Assembly (NCBI GenBank): GCA_016710625.1
Contig: JADJVK010000004.1
Coordinates: 57,501 to 121,500, forward strand
Direction: 5' to 3'
Length of the DNA stretch: 64,000 bases
DNA from: Saprospiraceae bacterium
Lineage (GTDB): Bacteria > Bacteroidota > Bacteroidia > Chitinophagales > Saprospiraceae
Shown: positions 26,815 through 35,879 of the stretch, piece after piece
Layout: each line of letters begins with the position of its first letter
Position numbering within the stretch: position 1 is the stretch's first letter
Notes under the pieces: generated by a model
What the model saw: the letters and a program-made list of their open reading frames with translations, nothing else
Told to the model about the DNA's origin: nothing
Databases searched by the model: none
Translations under genes and position numbers: made by a program

Positions 26815-26838
26815 ATTTAAAATTTTTAATTTTGATTT

Positions 26839-29565
26839 ATGAAAAACTATATTTTCCTTTTTTTTATATCTATTAGTAATTTATTAATTGCCCAAAATCA
26901 TAATTGGGTAAAGACAAACCCAGGGGGTGGTGGAGCATTTAATGTTGTAAAAGCAGGACCAACTGGTACTATTTATGTGGGATCAGATTTAAGTGGTTTG
27001 TATATAAGTCAAGATAGTGGACTAACATTCAATTCTATTGGTGCAAAGCAAGGATTGACAAATCCACATATTGGAGGGTTAGGGTTAGACCCAAATAATC
27101 CAAACAAATTTTTTATTGGTACAGCAATCGGTTTATACAAAACTGATGATGGAGGATTAACAGTAAATAAGATTATTTCTAATGGTTATATAAGTGATAT
27201 TATAATTTGTAAAAACAACCCAAATTATATTTATGTTAGTTGGCATTCTAATTATAATACCATTGATGGTCAGATATATAGAAGTGTTGACGGAGGCGTT
27301 TCCTTCTCAAAAGTTGGAAATTTAACTGCAAATCTTAGAATTATAAAATTAATTGAAGACCCAACAGATTTTAATACAGTATATTTTATCAGTGGTAATG
27401 CAAGAAGTGCTTGCAGTGAAGCAAGACTATACAAATCCATAAATGCTGGAGTTGATTTTGTAGATATTAGTAATGGGTTAGGAGAAATTTTAGATATGGA
27501 TATTGACCCACTTTCTCCAAATGTACTTTATATGACTACAATGAATGCTCAGTGTGGGAGTCCATATTATTATTTGGATAGAAAAGGTAAGTTTTATAAA
27601 AGTACAGACGGAGGTGTAAGCTGGATTTTGAAATCAAATGTTACAGGTGGCATTTTTGTAAAAAAGGATAATCCATCAATAATTAGAAGAATAGATCCTC
27701 GAAATACTGCTTCTTGGAATACAGATTCTGGTACTTGGGAATCACAAGATGGGGGATCGAGTTGGACTAAAATTGGAAATGTATTAAATTGGGAAACTGG
27801 TTATCAAAAAGACGTAAGTGGCGCAACGAATGATGATATAACAGTTAGTTATACTTTGAGCATGGAAGGAATTATCAAAGGATTTGGAGTTGATTTTTCT
27901 AATGCTAATGTTATATTATGGGCTGATGAACAATGGGTTTTCAGATCAAATGATGGCGGAATGACCTTTAAGAATATTTTTACCAAAAATATTTCTCCAG
28001 GTTGGTGGCAAAGTACAGGTTTGGATAATGTAAATATGATGGATATTGAAATTAACGAAGCAAATAATAATATAATATATGCTGGATATTTTGATATTGG
28101 TTTTTGGAGAAGTTTAAATGGTGGGGCTAGTTGGCAATCAAGTAATAACCCAACTTATTCTGGAAATTGGAATGGGTTTGGCGGTAATGTAGCAACAATT
28201 CTTTCTGACCCATCAAGAGATAGTGTCGTTTGGACGAGTATGTCCCAAAACCAACTTGGTCAATCTCCTACTTATTTATTAAAAAGTACCAAATTTGGAC
28301 AAAGAGATAGTTGGATACTTTCTAACACAGGATTGCCAACCAACGAAGTTATGGGGCTTTCAATTGATAGAAATAGCCCTAATCAAAATAGAACTTTATA
28401 TATTACAGCAAATGGTTTTTTATATAAAAGTATAGATGATGGAGCTTCTTGGTCAAAATTATCTAATGGTTTGCCCTCAAATGGTGGATTGAGATTTACA
28501 GCAGTTGATAATTTTAATTCTAATATAGTATATGTAGGTGGTGGAAATGGATTGTTTGGGTCTAATGATGCAGGAAATTCATGGCAAATGATAGGAACTA
28601 CAGAAATGAATTCGGGTGGCTCACTAGATTTTTGGCCACAAACTAAAGGACAAGGTGTCTTTGATATTTTTCCCGACCCATTGGAAAGTGAAGTAGTTTA
28701 TGTCGTGGTTTATGGAAATAATAAAGGATTATATAAAGGTCAAAAAACGAATAATATCTGGAACTGGACCAAACTTTATACAGATAATTTTATGAGGAAA
28801 GTAGGAGTTCAGCCCAATAATAATAAAGTTATTTATGCATCTTCATCTTCTGCATTCACAGATGGCTGGTATCATCCCAATTCAAAAGGGGTCATTTATT
28901 CGAATGATGGTTTTTTAACTTCCAATATTGTTAATGGAAATTTATCTTGGCCCTATGCAATGCAAATTGCCCTTACAAATGAAAAAGTATTTATAGGGTC
29001 ACCAGGAAATGGAATATATAGTAGTGTAATAAATGGAAGTAATTTACCTTTAGCAACCATTTCCTTAAGTGGAACAATTCAAAACAATCAGAATATAATT
29101 TATTGGAATACAATTGATAATCCAAATATAAAATATTTCGACTTAGAAAAAAGTACAGATGGTTTTAATTTTAATGCTATAAAAACCAATATCCTGAATG
29201 AAAGTAATATGCTCGAACCTATTATAATAACAGATGAAAATCCATGCAATTGCATCAACTATTATAGAGTGAATATTTGTGATATTGACAATTATTGCGA
29301 TAAGTCTGAAATTATAAGTATTGACAACAGAAAGGAAGAAACAAATTATTTGTATCCGAATCCAATTATTGATTTTGGAATACTTAGATTACAGGATCAA
29401 ATCGGGCAAATGAAAGTTCAAATATTTAATCAATTAGGAATTCTTGAATTTGAAAATGTGATAGATTTATCAAAGCCAATTAATTTGTCATTCCTAAAAG
29501 ATGGATTTTATATATTAAAAATTGTAGGGACAAAGCAAATTTTCAAATTTGTAAAATCGAATTAA
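26839..29565 (+). CDS. Secreted BNR/sortilin-like beta-propeller protein with T9SS sorting domain
   Basis: 908 residues. A signal peptide (ending LLIAQ) precedes many Asp-box/BNR repeats of the S.DGG.SW type (KTDDGGLTVNKI, RSVDGGVSFSK, KSTDGGVSWILK, RSNDGGMTFKN, KSIDDGASWSK, GSNDAGNSWQM), which build seven-bladed propellers as in sortilins and GH74 xyloglucanases. The opening WVKTNPGGGGAFNVVKAGP resembles the GH74 start, but I cannot point to the two catalytic Asp with confidence, so it may be non-enzymatic. Residues ~760-830 look like a fibronectin/Ig module and ~830-908 is a type A T9SS C-terminal sorting domain, with YPNPIIDFG, MKVQIFNQLG and LKDGFYILKI. The product should be secreted and surface-attached. 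Confidence 0.87.
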   Translation: MKNYIFLFFISISNLLIAQNHNWVKTNPGGGGAFNVVKAGPTGTIYVGSDLSGLYISQDSGLTFNSIGAKQGLTNPHIGGLGLDPNNPNKFFIGTAIGLYKTDDGGLTVNKIISNGYISDIIICKNNPNYIYVSWHSNYNTIDGQIYRSVDGGVSFSKVGNLTANLRIIKLIEDPTDFNTVYFISGNARSACSEARLYKSINAGVDFVDISNGLGEILDMDIDPLSPNVLYMTTMNAQCGSPYYYLDRKGKFYKSTDGGVSWILKSNVTGGIFVKKDNPSIIRRIDPRNTASWNTDSGTWESQDGGSSWTKIGNVLNWETGYQKDVSGATNDDITVSYTLSMEGIIKGFGVDFSNANVILWADEQWVFRSNDGGMTFKNIFTKNISPGWWQSTGLDNVNMMDIEINEANNNIIYAGYFDIGFWRSLNGGASWQSSNNPTYSGNWNGFGGNVATILSDPSRDSVVWTSMSQNQLGQSPTYLLKSTKFGQRDSWILSNTGLPTNEVMGLSIDRNSPNQNRTLYITANGFLYKSIDDGASWSKLSNGLPSNGGLRFTAVDNFNSNIVYVGGGNGLFGSNDAGNSWQMIGTTEMNSGGSLDFWPQTKGQGVFDIFPDPLESEVVYVVVYGNNKGLYKGQKTNNIWNWTKLYTDNFMRKVGVQPNNNKVIYASSSSAFTDGWYHPNSKGVIYSNDGFLTSNIVNGNLSWPYAMQIALTNEKVFIGSPGNGIYSSVINGSNLPLATISLSGTIQNNQNIIYWNTIDNPNIKYFDLEKSTDGFNFNAIKTNILNESNMLEPIIITDENPCNCINYYRVNICDIDNYCDKSEIISIDNRKEETNYLYPNPIIDFGILRLQDQIGQMKVQIFNQLGILEFENVIDLSKPINLSFLKDGFYILKIVGTKQIFKFVKSN

Positions 29566-29637
29566 AAGTTATTATTACAACTTTATTAGATTATCAAAAT
29601 AAAGTTCTAAATCTATCAATAGAAGTTGATATATAGT

Positions 29638-29645
29638 TAATTTTG
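29638..29645 (+). promoter_or_regulatory. Bacteroidota-type -7 promoter element (TAATTTTG)
   Basis: TAATTTTG matches TAnnTTTG, 20 bp before the ATG at 29666. No good -33 TTTG is present at the expected spacing. Confidence 0.4.
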
Positions 29646-29665
29646 CCATAATTTATTTTATTGTT

Positions 29666-31075
29666 ATGAACAAAGTTGTTACTATAATTCTATTGGGCAT
29701 TTTTATTTTAATAGGTTGCAAATCAAATGATAATAAAGTAATGATATCAGATGATAAGGAATTTGCAAAAAATGCCATTCTTTTTAATGATAGTTCTACT
29801 ATTCATATCAAAGAGTTGGACGATAGGTATGAAGATATAAAGAAAGCACTTTCCAATAAAGTTCCTGTTTTGCTTTTGAAAAATAGCGATAGCAAACAAT
29901 TATTAGCTCAAAATATAGCTTTAGCGGATAAAAAATTTACTGAAAATTTGATAGATAAAGATTCTAAAAAACCATTTAGAAATGAAATATTTAATGTTTA
30001 TCTAGCTAGGCCTCAAGAAATTCCAAACAATTGTAATCCAAATAGTTGTTATAAAATCGAGATGTACAATTATGCTTTGAATATTACGACAACTGCCTTT
30101 GTAGATATTGATGCGAAAAGAACTTGTTTAGTGAATTCTCAACCCCAATCTCAACCTGACATTCCAGATTATTTAAAAGATTTAGCATTAAAAATTGCGG
30201 TAAATTCGAGTACTGTCATTAAAGAATTAGGTTACAAACCTGAGGAAAAGGATGCTATGATGGCAAACACGAAAACAGCTTTGAATAAAACAAAATGTGA
30301 GCGGAGCTATCACCTATGTGTTGCACCCACTTTTGTAAAAGGGGACAAAGCACTTTGGGTAATTGTAGATTTGACAGATAATAAAATTGTAGGTTTGCGA
30401 TGGACGAATGTAGGAAATGCTGCTCCTCCAACTAGAATTGGGGAAAGAAACCTGAAATTTGAGAAAATTATGGAATGTTATTGCAAAAAAGTAAATTCCA
30501 TAGAAAAGAGAAACTGGAAACTTAATTATATCATTACTTCAAGTGATGGCTTACGAATTTCTGAAGTCTATTTTAATAACAGAATGGTCATTAATAATGC
30601 AAAAGTGGTGGATTGGCATGTAAATTATAGCAAATCTGATGGATTTGGATATAGTGATGCAGTTGGATGCCCCGAGTTTAGCCAAGCTGTTGTGATAGCT
30701 ACTTTAGACCCTGTCATCAGTGATATCATTAAGGATGGAAAAGTTGTTGGATTTGCTATTGAGCAGGTGTTTAATAGTGAATTATGGCCATTTCCTTGCA
30801 ATTATGAATATATGCAGCGTTTTGAGTTTTATGATGATGGCAAGTTTAGACCAATTGCAGCAAATCATGGTAGAGGATGTGGTAGTGATGGAACATATCG
30901 ACCCGTAACGAGAATTTCATTTACAGGAAGCGATTTGACACTTTACGAATGGAATGAAAAAATTGGAATCCTTGGAAAACGGAGCAATGGAAATTACAAA
31001 CGGAAACAACTCGGTTCACTCCAGAAGGATATTTATATAAAATTTCTAATGCGGAAAATAAAGGTTATTTTTTAG
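29666..31075 (+). CDS. Copper-amine-oxidase-like lipoprotein, main segment (frameshifted at 30957)
   Basis: Lipoprotein signal with lipobox LIGC (Cys near residue 18). The true gene runs to 31413: at the A6 run 30957-30962 one A seems missing, and restoring it joins NEK to NWNPWKTEQWKL and onward into the next segment, about 582 residues in all. The tail of this segment after ~residue 431 is artefactual. The C-terminal half resembles the copper amine oxidase catalytic domain: LRISEVYFNNRMV, then WPFPCNYEYMQRFEFYDDG with the NYEY context of a topaquinone tyrosine (near residue 382), and, after the shift, ENSEIVLWYVAQ. The HxH copper pair expected downstream of the tyrosine is not seen (ANHGRGCG instead). 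The assignment is by motif recall. Confidence 0.6.
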   Translation: MNKVVTIILLGIFILIGCKSNDNKVMISDDKEFAKNAILFNDSSTIHIKELDDRYEDIKKALSNKVPVLLLKNSDSKQLLAQNIALADKKFTENLIDKDSKKPFRNEIFNVYLARPQEIPNNCNPNSCYKIEMYNYALNITTTAFVDIDAKRTCLVNSQPQSQPDIPDYLKDLALKIAVNSSTVIKELGYKPEEKDAMMANTKTALNKTKCERSYHLCVAPTFVKGDKALWVIVDLTDNKIVGLRWTNVGNAAPPTRIGERNLKFEKIMECYCKKVNSIEKRNWKLNYIITSSDGLRISEVYFNNRMVINNAKVVDWHVNYSKSDGFGYSDAVGCPEFSQAVVIATLDPVISDIIKDGKVVGFAIEQVFNSELWPFPCNYEYMQRFEFYDDGKFRPIAANHGRGCGSDGTYRPVTRISFTGSDLTLYEWNEKIGILGKRSNGNYKRKQLGSLQKDIYIKFLMRKIKVIF

Positions 31076-31077
31076 AG

Positions 31078-31413
31078 CCCAATATTGGGCAATTTAATGA
31101 TGGCGGCAGGGGAGATTTTGCCTATTTGTTTGCAACCAAACAACACTTGGATAGAGATGAAGGGGAGAAAGATATGGTTTCGATTGGACCTTGCTGTAAT
31201 ATAGATTATCATCAGGGACCCGAAAAATTCATTGAACCCAACCCTGAAAGTATTGAAAATTCAGAGATTGTACTGTGGTATGTAGCACAAATGAAAAATG
31301 ATGATAGAAAGGGAAATGAATATTGTTGGTCAGAAAGATATTTGGAAAATGGGATCTATAAATCTAGAGTATATCCATGTTTGAGTGGTCCCATGTTCAT
31401 CCCTATCAAGTAA
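31078..31413 (+). CDS. Copper-amine-oxidase-like lipoprotein, C-terminal segment
   Basis: This is the continuation of the lipoprotein gene starting at 29666, not a separate gene. The frame is open well upstream of any start codon (RFTPEGYLYKISNAENKGYFL is encoded from about 31013), and the only start-like codon nearby is a TTG at 31126. It contains GQFNDGGRGDFAYLFATKQ, a Cys pair in IGPCCNIDYHQGPEKF, and ENSEIVLWYVAQMKNDD, which resembles the NEDIVLWY-type end of amine oxidases. It ends CLSGPMFIPIK. The next lipoprotein gene starts 21 bp later. Confidence 0.6.
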   Translation, partial: PNIGQFNDGGRGDFAYLFATKQHLDRDEGEKDMVSIGPCCNIDYHQGPEKFIEPNPESIENSEIVLWYVAQMKNDDRKGNEYCWSERYLENGIYKSRVYPCLSGPMFIPIK

Positions 31414-31434
31414 GCTAATCTATAAATTCTAATT

Positions 31435-32364
31435 ATGAAAAGGCTATTAGCTATTTTATTTTGTATCCAATTAATTAATCTATTTTCATGCAAACCTGAA
31501 ATGGAAGAGCGGGAAATCAGACAAATTGGAGTTACCCTTTGTAGAAAACCAGCAAAATTTGTAAGTAAACAGGGTTTTAATCCAAATAAATCTGCATTTA
31601 GCACCTCAGATGCTATTTATAAAGGTTTGGTTTTGGTAAGTTTGCCCAATTTTAATGGCGATACAAGTATAAAAAAATGGCAACACCCAAGTTGGAGTAA
31701 ATTCGGCTGGTTAGGACCCATCACTACAGATAAAGATGGTAATGTTTATGCAGCACCCATACCTAAAATAAATACTTTAGACCATAAAACTTCAGAAATT
31801 AATAAAGTACTAAAAGTCAGTACAGAAACAGCGGAGTTAACTTTATTAACACAACTTCCTGTTCCAGATTCATCTAGTCAAGTAGTTGCCTATGGTGTTT
31901 TGGGTGTTTATTATGATTGCCATGGTGATAAGCTGTATGTTAGTTCCGTTTCTGGAAGTACAAGAGACAAAGAAAATGGTGCTTTATATGTTCTTGATAT
32001 TAAAGATGGAAAAATATTGGATAAAATAGAAGGTATTGATGCAATGGGATTGTGTGTAGGCGGCATAACAGGTGAGAAAAAGTTATATTTTGGTAGTGCC
32101 AGGAACTCATCTGTTAATTCAATAATACTAGATAAAGCAGGATATTTTAAAGGAAAAGTGCAACCTGAGTTTACATTAGATCTTTTAGGTCCAAGAGGGG
32201 ATGATAAGGCAAGAAGAATTCGTTTTGACCAGAATGGTAATATGAATATCCAAGGAATTGAGTTCAACTATAGCTTATCTGCACAAAGTGAGAAACCCGA
32301 AACCAACTATCTTTTCAGCTATAATAGTTCTAAGAAAATTTGGGAAAACAAAAAAGTAAATTAA
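31435..32364 (+). CDS. Lipoprotein of unknown function, beta-propeller-like
   Basis: 309 residues with a lipobox-like LFSC (Cys near residue 20) and no recognised family. Several WD/NHL-like strands separated by glycine turns (LGPITTDKDGNVYAAPIPK, GVLGVYYDCHGDKLYVSSVSG, NGALYVLDIKDGKIL, RRIRFDQNGNMNIQG) suggest a propeller related to SMP-30 or NHL folds. It begins 21 bp after the amine-oxidase-like gene, so the two lipoproteins are likely co-transcribed and may work together. No catalytic residues are assigned. Confidence 0.6.
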   Translation: MKRLLAILFCIQLINLFSCKPEMEEREIRQIGVTLCRKPAKFVSKQGFNPNKSAFSTSDAIYKGLVLVSLPNFNGDTSIKKWQHPSWSKFGWLGPITTDKDGNVYAAPIPKINTLDHKTSEINKVLKVSTETAELTLLTQLPVPDSSSQVVAYGVLGVYYDCHGDKLYVSSVSGSTRDKENGALYVLDIKDGKILDKIEGIDAMGLCVGGITGEKKLYFGSARNSSVNSIILDKAGYFKGKVQPEFTLDLLGPRGDDKARRIRFDQNGNMNIQGIEFNYSLSAQSEKPETNYLFSYNSSKKIWENKKVN

Positions 32365-32420
32365 CAAAATTGCAATTCAGAACCTCATTTTTCATCAAAA
32401 TTGATTATTTGAAGAATCCA

Positions 32421-32453
32421 TTTGCCTTTTAACACTATTTTATTTTATTTTTG
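32421..32453 (+). promoter_or_regulatory. Bacteroidota promoter for def (TTTG-N21-TATTTTTG)
   Basis: TTTG at 32421-32424 and TATTTTTG at 32446-32453 are 21 bp apart, close to the TTTG/TAnnTTTG consensus at its usual spacing. The ATG at 32468 follows 14 bp later, implying a very short leader. Best promoter match in the window. Confidence 0.65.
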
Positions 32454-32467
32454 CAAAAAAATTATAA

Positions 32468-33028
32468 ATGATTTTACCAATTTTTGCACTTGGTCAACCG
32501 GTATTAAATAAAGTGGCAGCTCCCATAACGAATGAATATGAGGGATTGAAGGAGCTGATTGATAATATGTGGGAAACGATGTACCATGCCAAAGGAGTAG
32601 GATTGGCTGCTCCTCAAGTAGGGTTACCTATTCGTCTTTTTGTGATAGATACGATTCAAATAAAAGACGAAGAGAACATAAATGATGGTTTCAAAAAGGT
32701 TTTTATCAATGCACAAAGGGTAAATGAGGACGGAGATCCATTTGTTTATGAAGAAGGGTGTTTGAGCATTCCTGATATAAGAGGAGATGTGGAAAGACCT
32801 TCAAATATCAGAATAAAATATGTTGATGAGCATTTTGTGGAACACGAAGAAAGCTTTACTGGAATAAATGCCAGAGTAATCCAACATGAATACGATCATA
32901 CTGATGGTATTTTATTCGTTGAAAAACTAAAGCCATTAAAGAAAAAATTAATTGCTAGAAAGCTAGAGAATATTAGATTAGGAAAGATTAGTGCAAGTTA
33001 TAAATTGAAATTTGCGAAATATAAGTAG
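32468..33028 (+). CDS. def: Peptide deformylase
   Basis: 186-residue metalloenzyme that removes the N-formyl group from nascent proteins. All three signatures are present: motif I GVGLAAPQVG near residue 43, motif II EEGCLSIP near 96 with the metal-binding Cys, and motif III QHEYDHTDG near 138 with the HExxH zinc/iron ligands. The length and the start ILPIFALGQPVLNK are typical for Bacteroidota. It has its own promoter and shares a bidirectional terminator with the convergent rnr. Confidence 0.96.
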   Translation: MILPIFALGQPVLNKVAAPITNEYEGLKELIDNMWETMYHAKGVGLAAPQVGLPIRLFVIDTIQIKDEENINDGFKKVFINAQRVNEDGDPFVYEEGCLSIPDIRGDVERPSNIRIKYVDEHFVEHEESFTGINARVIQHEYDHTDGILFVEKLKPLKKKLIARKLENIRLGKISASYKLKFAKYK

Positions 33029-33050
33029 AGATCAATCTAAAAATCATCTT

Positions 33051-33083
33051 AAAAAAGCAATCTGAATCTCAGATTGCTTTTTT
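33051..33083. terminator. Bidirectional terminator between def and rnr
   Basis: GCAATCTGA (33057-33065) and TCAGATTGC (33069-33077) form a perfect 9-bp stem with a 3-nt loop, flanked by A6 on the left and T7 on the right, so it can terminate both strands. It lies between the two convergent stops. Confidence 0.9.
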
Positions 33084-33091
33084 ATTTTCAA

Positions 33092-35260
33092 TTAGTCTTC
33101 TAATTCAAAATCAGCTCTTTTTTGCTTCATATCCACTGAAATTATCTTAATATTTACTTTATCACCGATTTTGAATATAGTGTTGGAATTCATGCCTTTA
33201 GCTTTTAGCTTGGATGGGTCTAAAATGTAATTTTCACTCATGGTTTCGAAGCGAACCATTCCTTCACATTTGTTTTCTATTATTTCAGCAAAAAAGCCTT
33301 TTTCATTCATTCCATTGATAATTGCAGGAAAAGTAGCCCCAATTTTGTTTTCCAGAAACTCCGTTTGTTTATATCTAATGGATTCTCTTTCACATTCCAT
33401 TGCTTTTCTTTCTTGCTGAGAAATATGTTTGCATTGTGCTTCCAATGTGCTCAAATTGGTTCTGAAAGTAGAATTTAAATTCTTCTCTAAAATCCTATGA
33501 GTCAATACATCCGAATATCTTCTGATGGGCGATGTGAAATGTGAATAATGCTCAAAAGCTAATCCGTAATGTCCAATATTATCTGTACTATACTCCGCTT
33601 TTGCCATGGTTCTAATTGCTAAAGCAATAATTGGTTTCAAAGCATCATTTTTCTCAGCTTCTTTCATCAATTGGTTAAAAGATTTTGCAATATCTTTCGT
33701 ATTCATCGTGAAACCAAAATCTCTTGTGAAAGAAGAAAGATCGTTGATTTTATCTTCGTTTGGATAATCATGGATTCGATAAACAAATGGGATTTTTTCG
33801 CCCCCTTTTTCTTTTTTAGCAATGAATTTTGCAACTTCCTTATTTGCCAAAAGCATGAATTCCTCAATTAACTTGTTAGAATCGCCTCTTTCTTTCACAA
33901 AAACTGCAATTGGTTTTTTATTGCTATCTAATTTGAAACCGATTTCGTCGCTTTCAAAGTTGATTGCACCATTCCTAAATCGTTTCTTTCTTAACTTCAG
34001 AGCAATTTCATTCAGTTTTAATAATTCTTTTGCAAAATCACCTTTTTCAGTATCCAATATCAATTGAGCCTCTTCATATGAAAATCTTCTATTGGAGTGG
34101 ATTACGGTTTTGCCAAACCATTTATTTATTAAAATATTGTTTTCATCAAAAGTAAAAACTGCGGAAAAAGTAAGTTTATCCTCATTTGGTCGGAGAGAAC
34201 AAAGCTCATTGGAAAGTATTTCTGGAAGCATCGGATTGCACCTATCTACCAAATAAACTGAGGTGGAACGAAGGTAAGCTTCCTTGTCCATTTCTGTTCC
34301 CACCTTCAAATAGTGTGACACATCCGCAATGTGAATTCCAACTTCGATTTGTTTGTTTTTCAAAAATTTTATGGACAAAGCATCGTCAAAATCTTTAGCA
34401 TCAAATGGGTCAATAGTAAAAGTTGTCGTATTTCGGAAATCTCTTCTATTCGCTATTTCAGAATCTGTAATTTTATTGGATATGCTTTTTGCCTCCTTCA
34501 TGATGGTTTCAGAAAATGAAATATTAAACCCTTTTTGGATCAATATTGAATTCATTTCCAATTCATTACTATCAGATTTACCCAATACCAATGTGACTAC
34601 TCCTGTTGGCTTCAATTTATTCTTTTCCCCCCATGAAGTAATTTTCACAATTGCTTTGTCTTCATCTTTAGCATTTTTTAGAGAATCTAATGGGATTTCT
34701 ATGTCTTCATAAAACTTGGTACTATCAGGGATTAGCTTAGCTCTTTTCCGCTTAATTTGTATTGTACCAATGAAATACTCAGTTGACCGTTCTATAATTT
34801 TGATTACTACACCTTCCTTTTTTGTTCTTGATCTTCTACCTTCTGGCAACAGTTTAACTTTTACTTTGTCACCATTTAATGCAGTATTTAAGTTGGAATA
34901 TCTAACAAAAATATCATTGCTATCTTTACTAACCACCACATATGCATCACCTGTTTTTGTTAAATCAACTATTCCAACTTCCTGATTTGCAGCATCAATG
35001 TTTGGTTTATTCGTAATGGAGTACTTATTTGTACCTTCAATATTTATGATTTTTTTCTCCGATGCTAATATTTCTAGTACATGAGATACAGAATCCTTAT
35101 TATTTGCAAGTTTTAATTCTTTTATTAACTGTCTTGCTGAGTAAGAATTTGTTCTCCTTCTTTTTAGAAAATCTAATACGACAACCAATAAGTCGCTCTT
35201 TAATAACTTGTTAGACTTCTTTTTTCTAAGAATTGGTTTCAAACTGTTATTCTTTGACAT
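33092..35260 (-). CDS. rnr: Ribonuclease R
   Basis: 722-residue 3'-5' exoribonuclease of the RNB/RNR family, used for structured RNA and quality-control decay. From the N-terminus: a Lys-rich helix-turn-helix region (~1-75), cold-shock-like domains (~80-230), the RNB catalytic domain (~255-590) with IDPFDAKDFDDALS near 280, whose Asp cluster binds the two magnesium ions, and HFTSPIRRYSDVLTHRIL near 550, then an S1 domain at the C-terminus (~635-720, GMNEKGFFAEIIENKCEGMV). Length is slightly short of E. coli RNase R, as usual in Bacteroidota. The ATG is at 35258-35260. Confidence 0.95.
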   Translation of the reverse strand: MSKNNSLKPILRKKKSNKLLKSDLLVVVLDFLKRRRTNSYSARQLIKELKLANNKDSVSHVLEILASEKKIINIEGTNKYSITNKPNIDAANQEVGIVDLTKTGDAYVVVSKDSNDIFVRYSNLNTALNGDKVKVKLLPEGRRSRTKKEGVVIKIIERSTEYFIGTIQIKRKRAKLIPDSTKFYEDIEIPLDSLKNAKDEDKAIVKITSWGEKNKLKPTGVVTLVLGKSDSNELEMNSILIQKGFNISFSETIMKEAKSISNKITDSEIANRRDFRNTTTFTIDPFDAKDFDDALSIKFLKNKQIEVGIHIADVSHYLKVGTEMDKEAYLRSTSVYLVDRCNPMLPEILSNELCSLRPNEDKLTFSAVFTFDENNILINKWFGKTVIHSNRRFSYEEAQLILDTEKGDFAKELLKLNEIALKLRKKRFRNGAINFESDEIGFKLDSNKKPIAVFVKERGDSNKLIEEFMLLANKEVAKFIAKKEKGGEKIPFVYRIHDYPNEDKINDLSSFTRDFGFTMNTKDIAKSFNQLMKEAEKNDALKPIIALAIRTMAKAEYSTDNIGHYGLAFEHYSHFTSPIRRYSDVLTHRILEKNLNSTFRTNLSTLEAQCKHISQQERKAMECERESIRYKQTEFLENKIGATFPAIINGMNEKGFFAEIIENKCEGMVRFETMSENYILDPSKLKAKGMNSNTIFKIGDKVNIKIISVDMKQKRADFELED

Positions 35261-35879
35261 AATTTTTTTAATTCTAGCAACAAATTAATTAAATATTATT
35301 ACAAATCAATTGTATTTTTAATTTTAATAAAAAATATAAGATTATTAGTAGTCACAAATTTCAAATATTAAACAACTGAAAGTTCTTGAAAAAAATTATA
35401 AATATATGAAATTCAGTTGTTTACGACTTTTCGCATCATTTTTTCTTCAACTTTGTAATCAATTATCTTACAGCTATATAAATATTCAATTATTATTATT
35501 CTTAAAATAGATTCATTATTAATTAATTATTAATAAGTAATTTATTATATTTTTAAAAAAAATATTTATTTATTTTTGTTGCTTTTATAAAGAATATATT
35601 TACTTTTGCATATCAGTTTTACACAAATGGTAAATTTGTGACAATATTAACTGATTATTTATTTTAAAATATAATTCATAAAGCTGAGTTATTTAATATT
35701 TGACAAACATTTTATTGTATATTAATATCTAACCTTTGGTTTAAAATTTATTTATTAGAAAAGTTTTAGTATTTAAATTTTGGGCTTTTGAATAGCACGA
35801 TTGAATTTTTTTCGGATTCACACTGGCTCTCATTAAAATTTCGGGAGACTGAACAGGAGAGTACAAAAAGCAAACATTT
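35261..35879. other. Long AT-rich intergenic region upstream of the giant surface-protein gene
   Basis: 619 bp with no convincing ORF or RNA gene. It must hold the divergent promoter of rnr and that of the giant gene. A promoter match lies at 35575-35608, leaving a ~270-nt leader to the ATG at 35880. No clear hairpin or riboswitch was recognised. Confidence 0.6.
35575..35608 (+). promoter_or_regulatory. Bacteroidota promoter candidate for the giant gene (TTTG-N22-TACTTTTG)
   Basis: TTTG at 35575-35578 and TACTTTTG at 35601-35608 are 22 bp apart and match the TTTG/TAnnTTTG consensus. Transcription from here would give an unusually long leader of about 265 nt before 35880. Confidence 0.5.

Noticed and set aside
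33671..34985. Plus-strand ORFs inside rnr
   Set aside because: Shadows of a well-supported RNase R gene; their products have no recognisable features.
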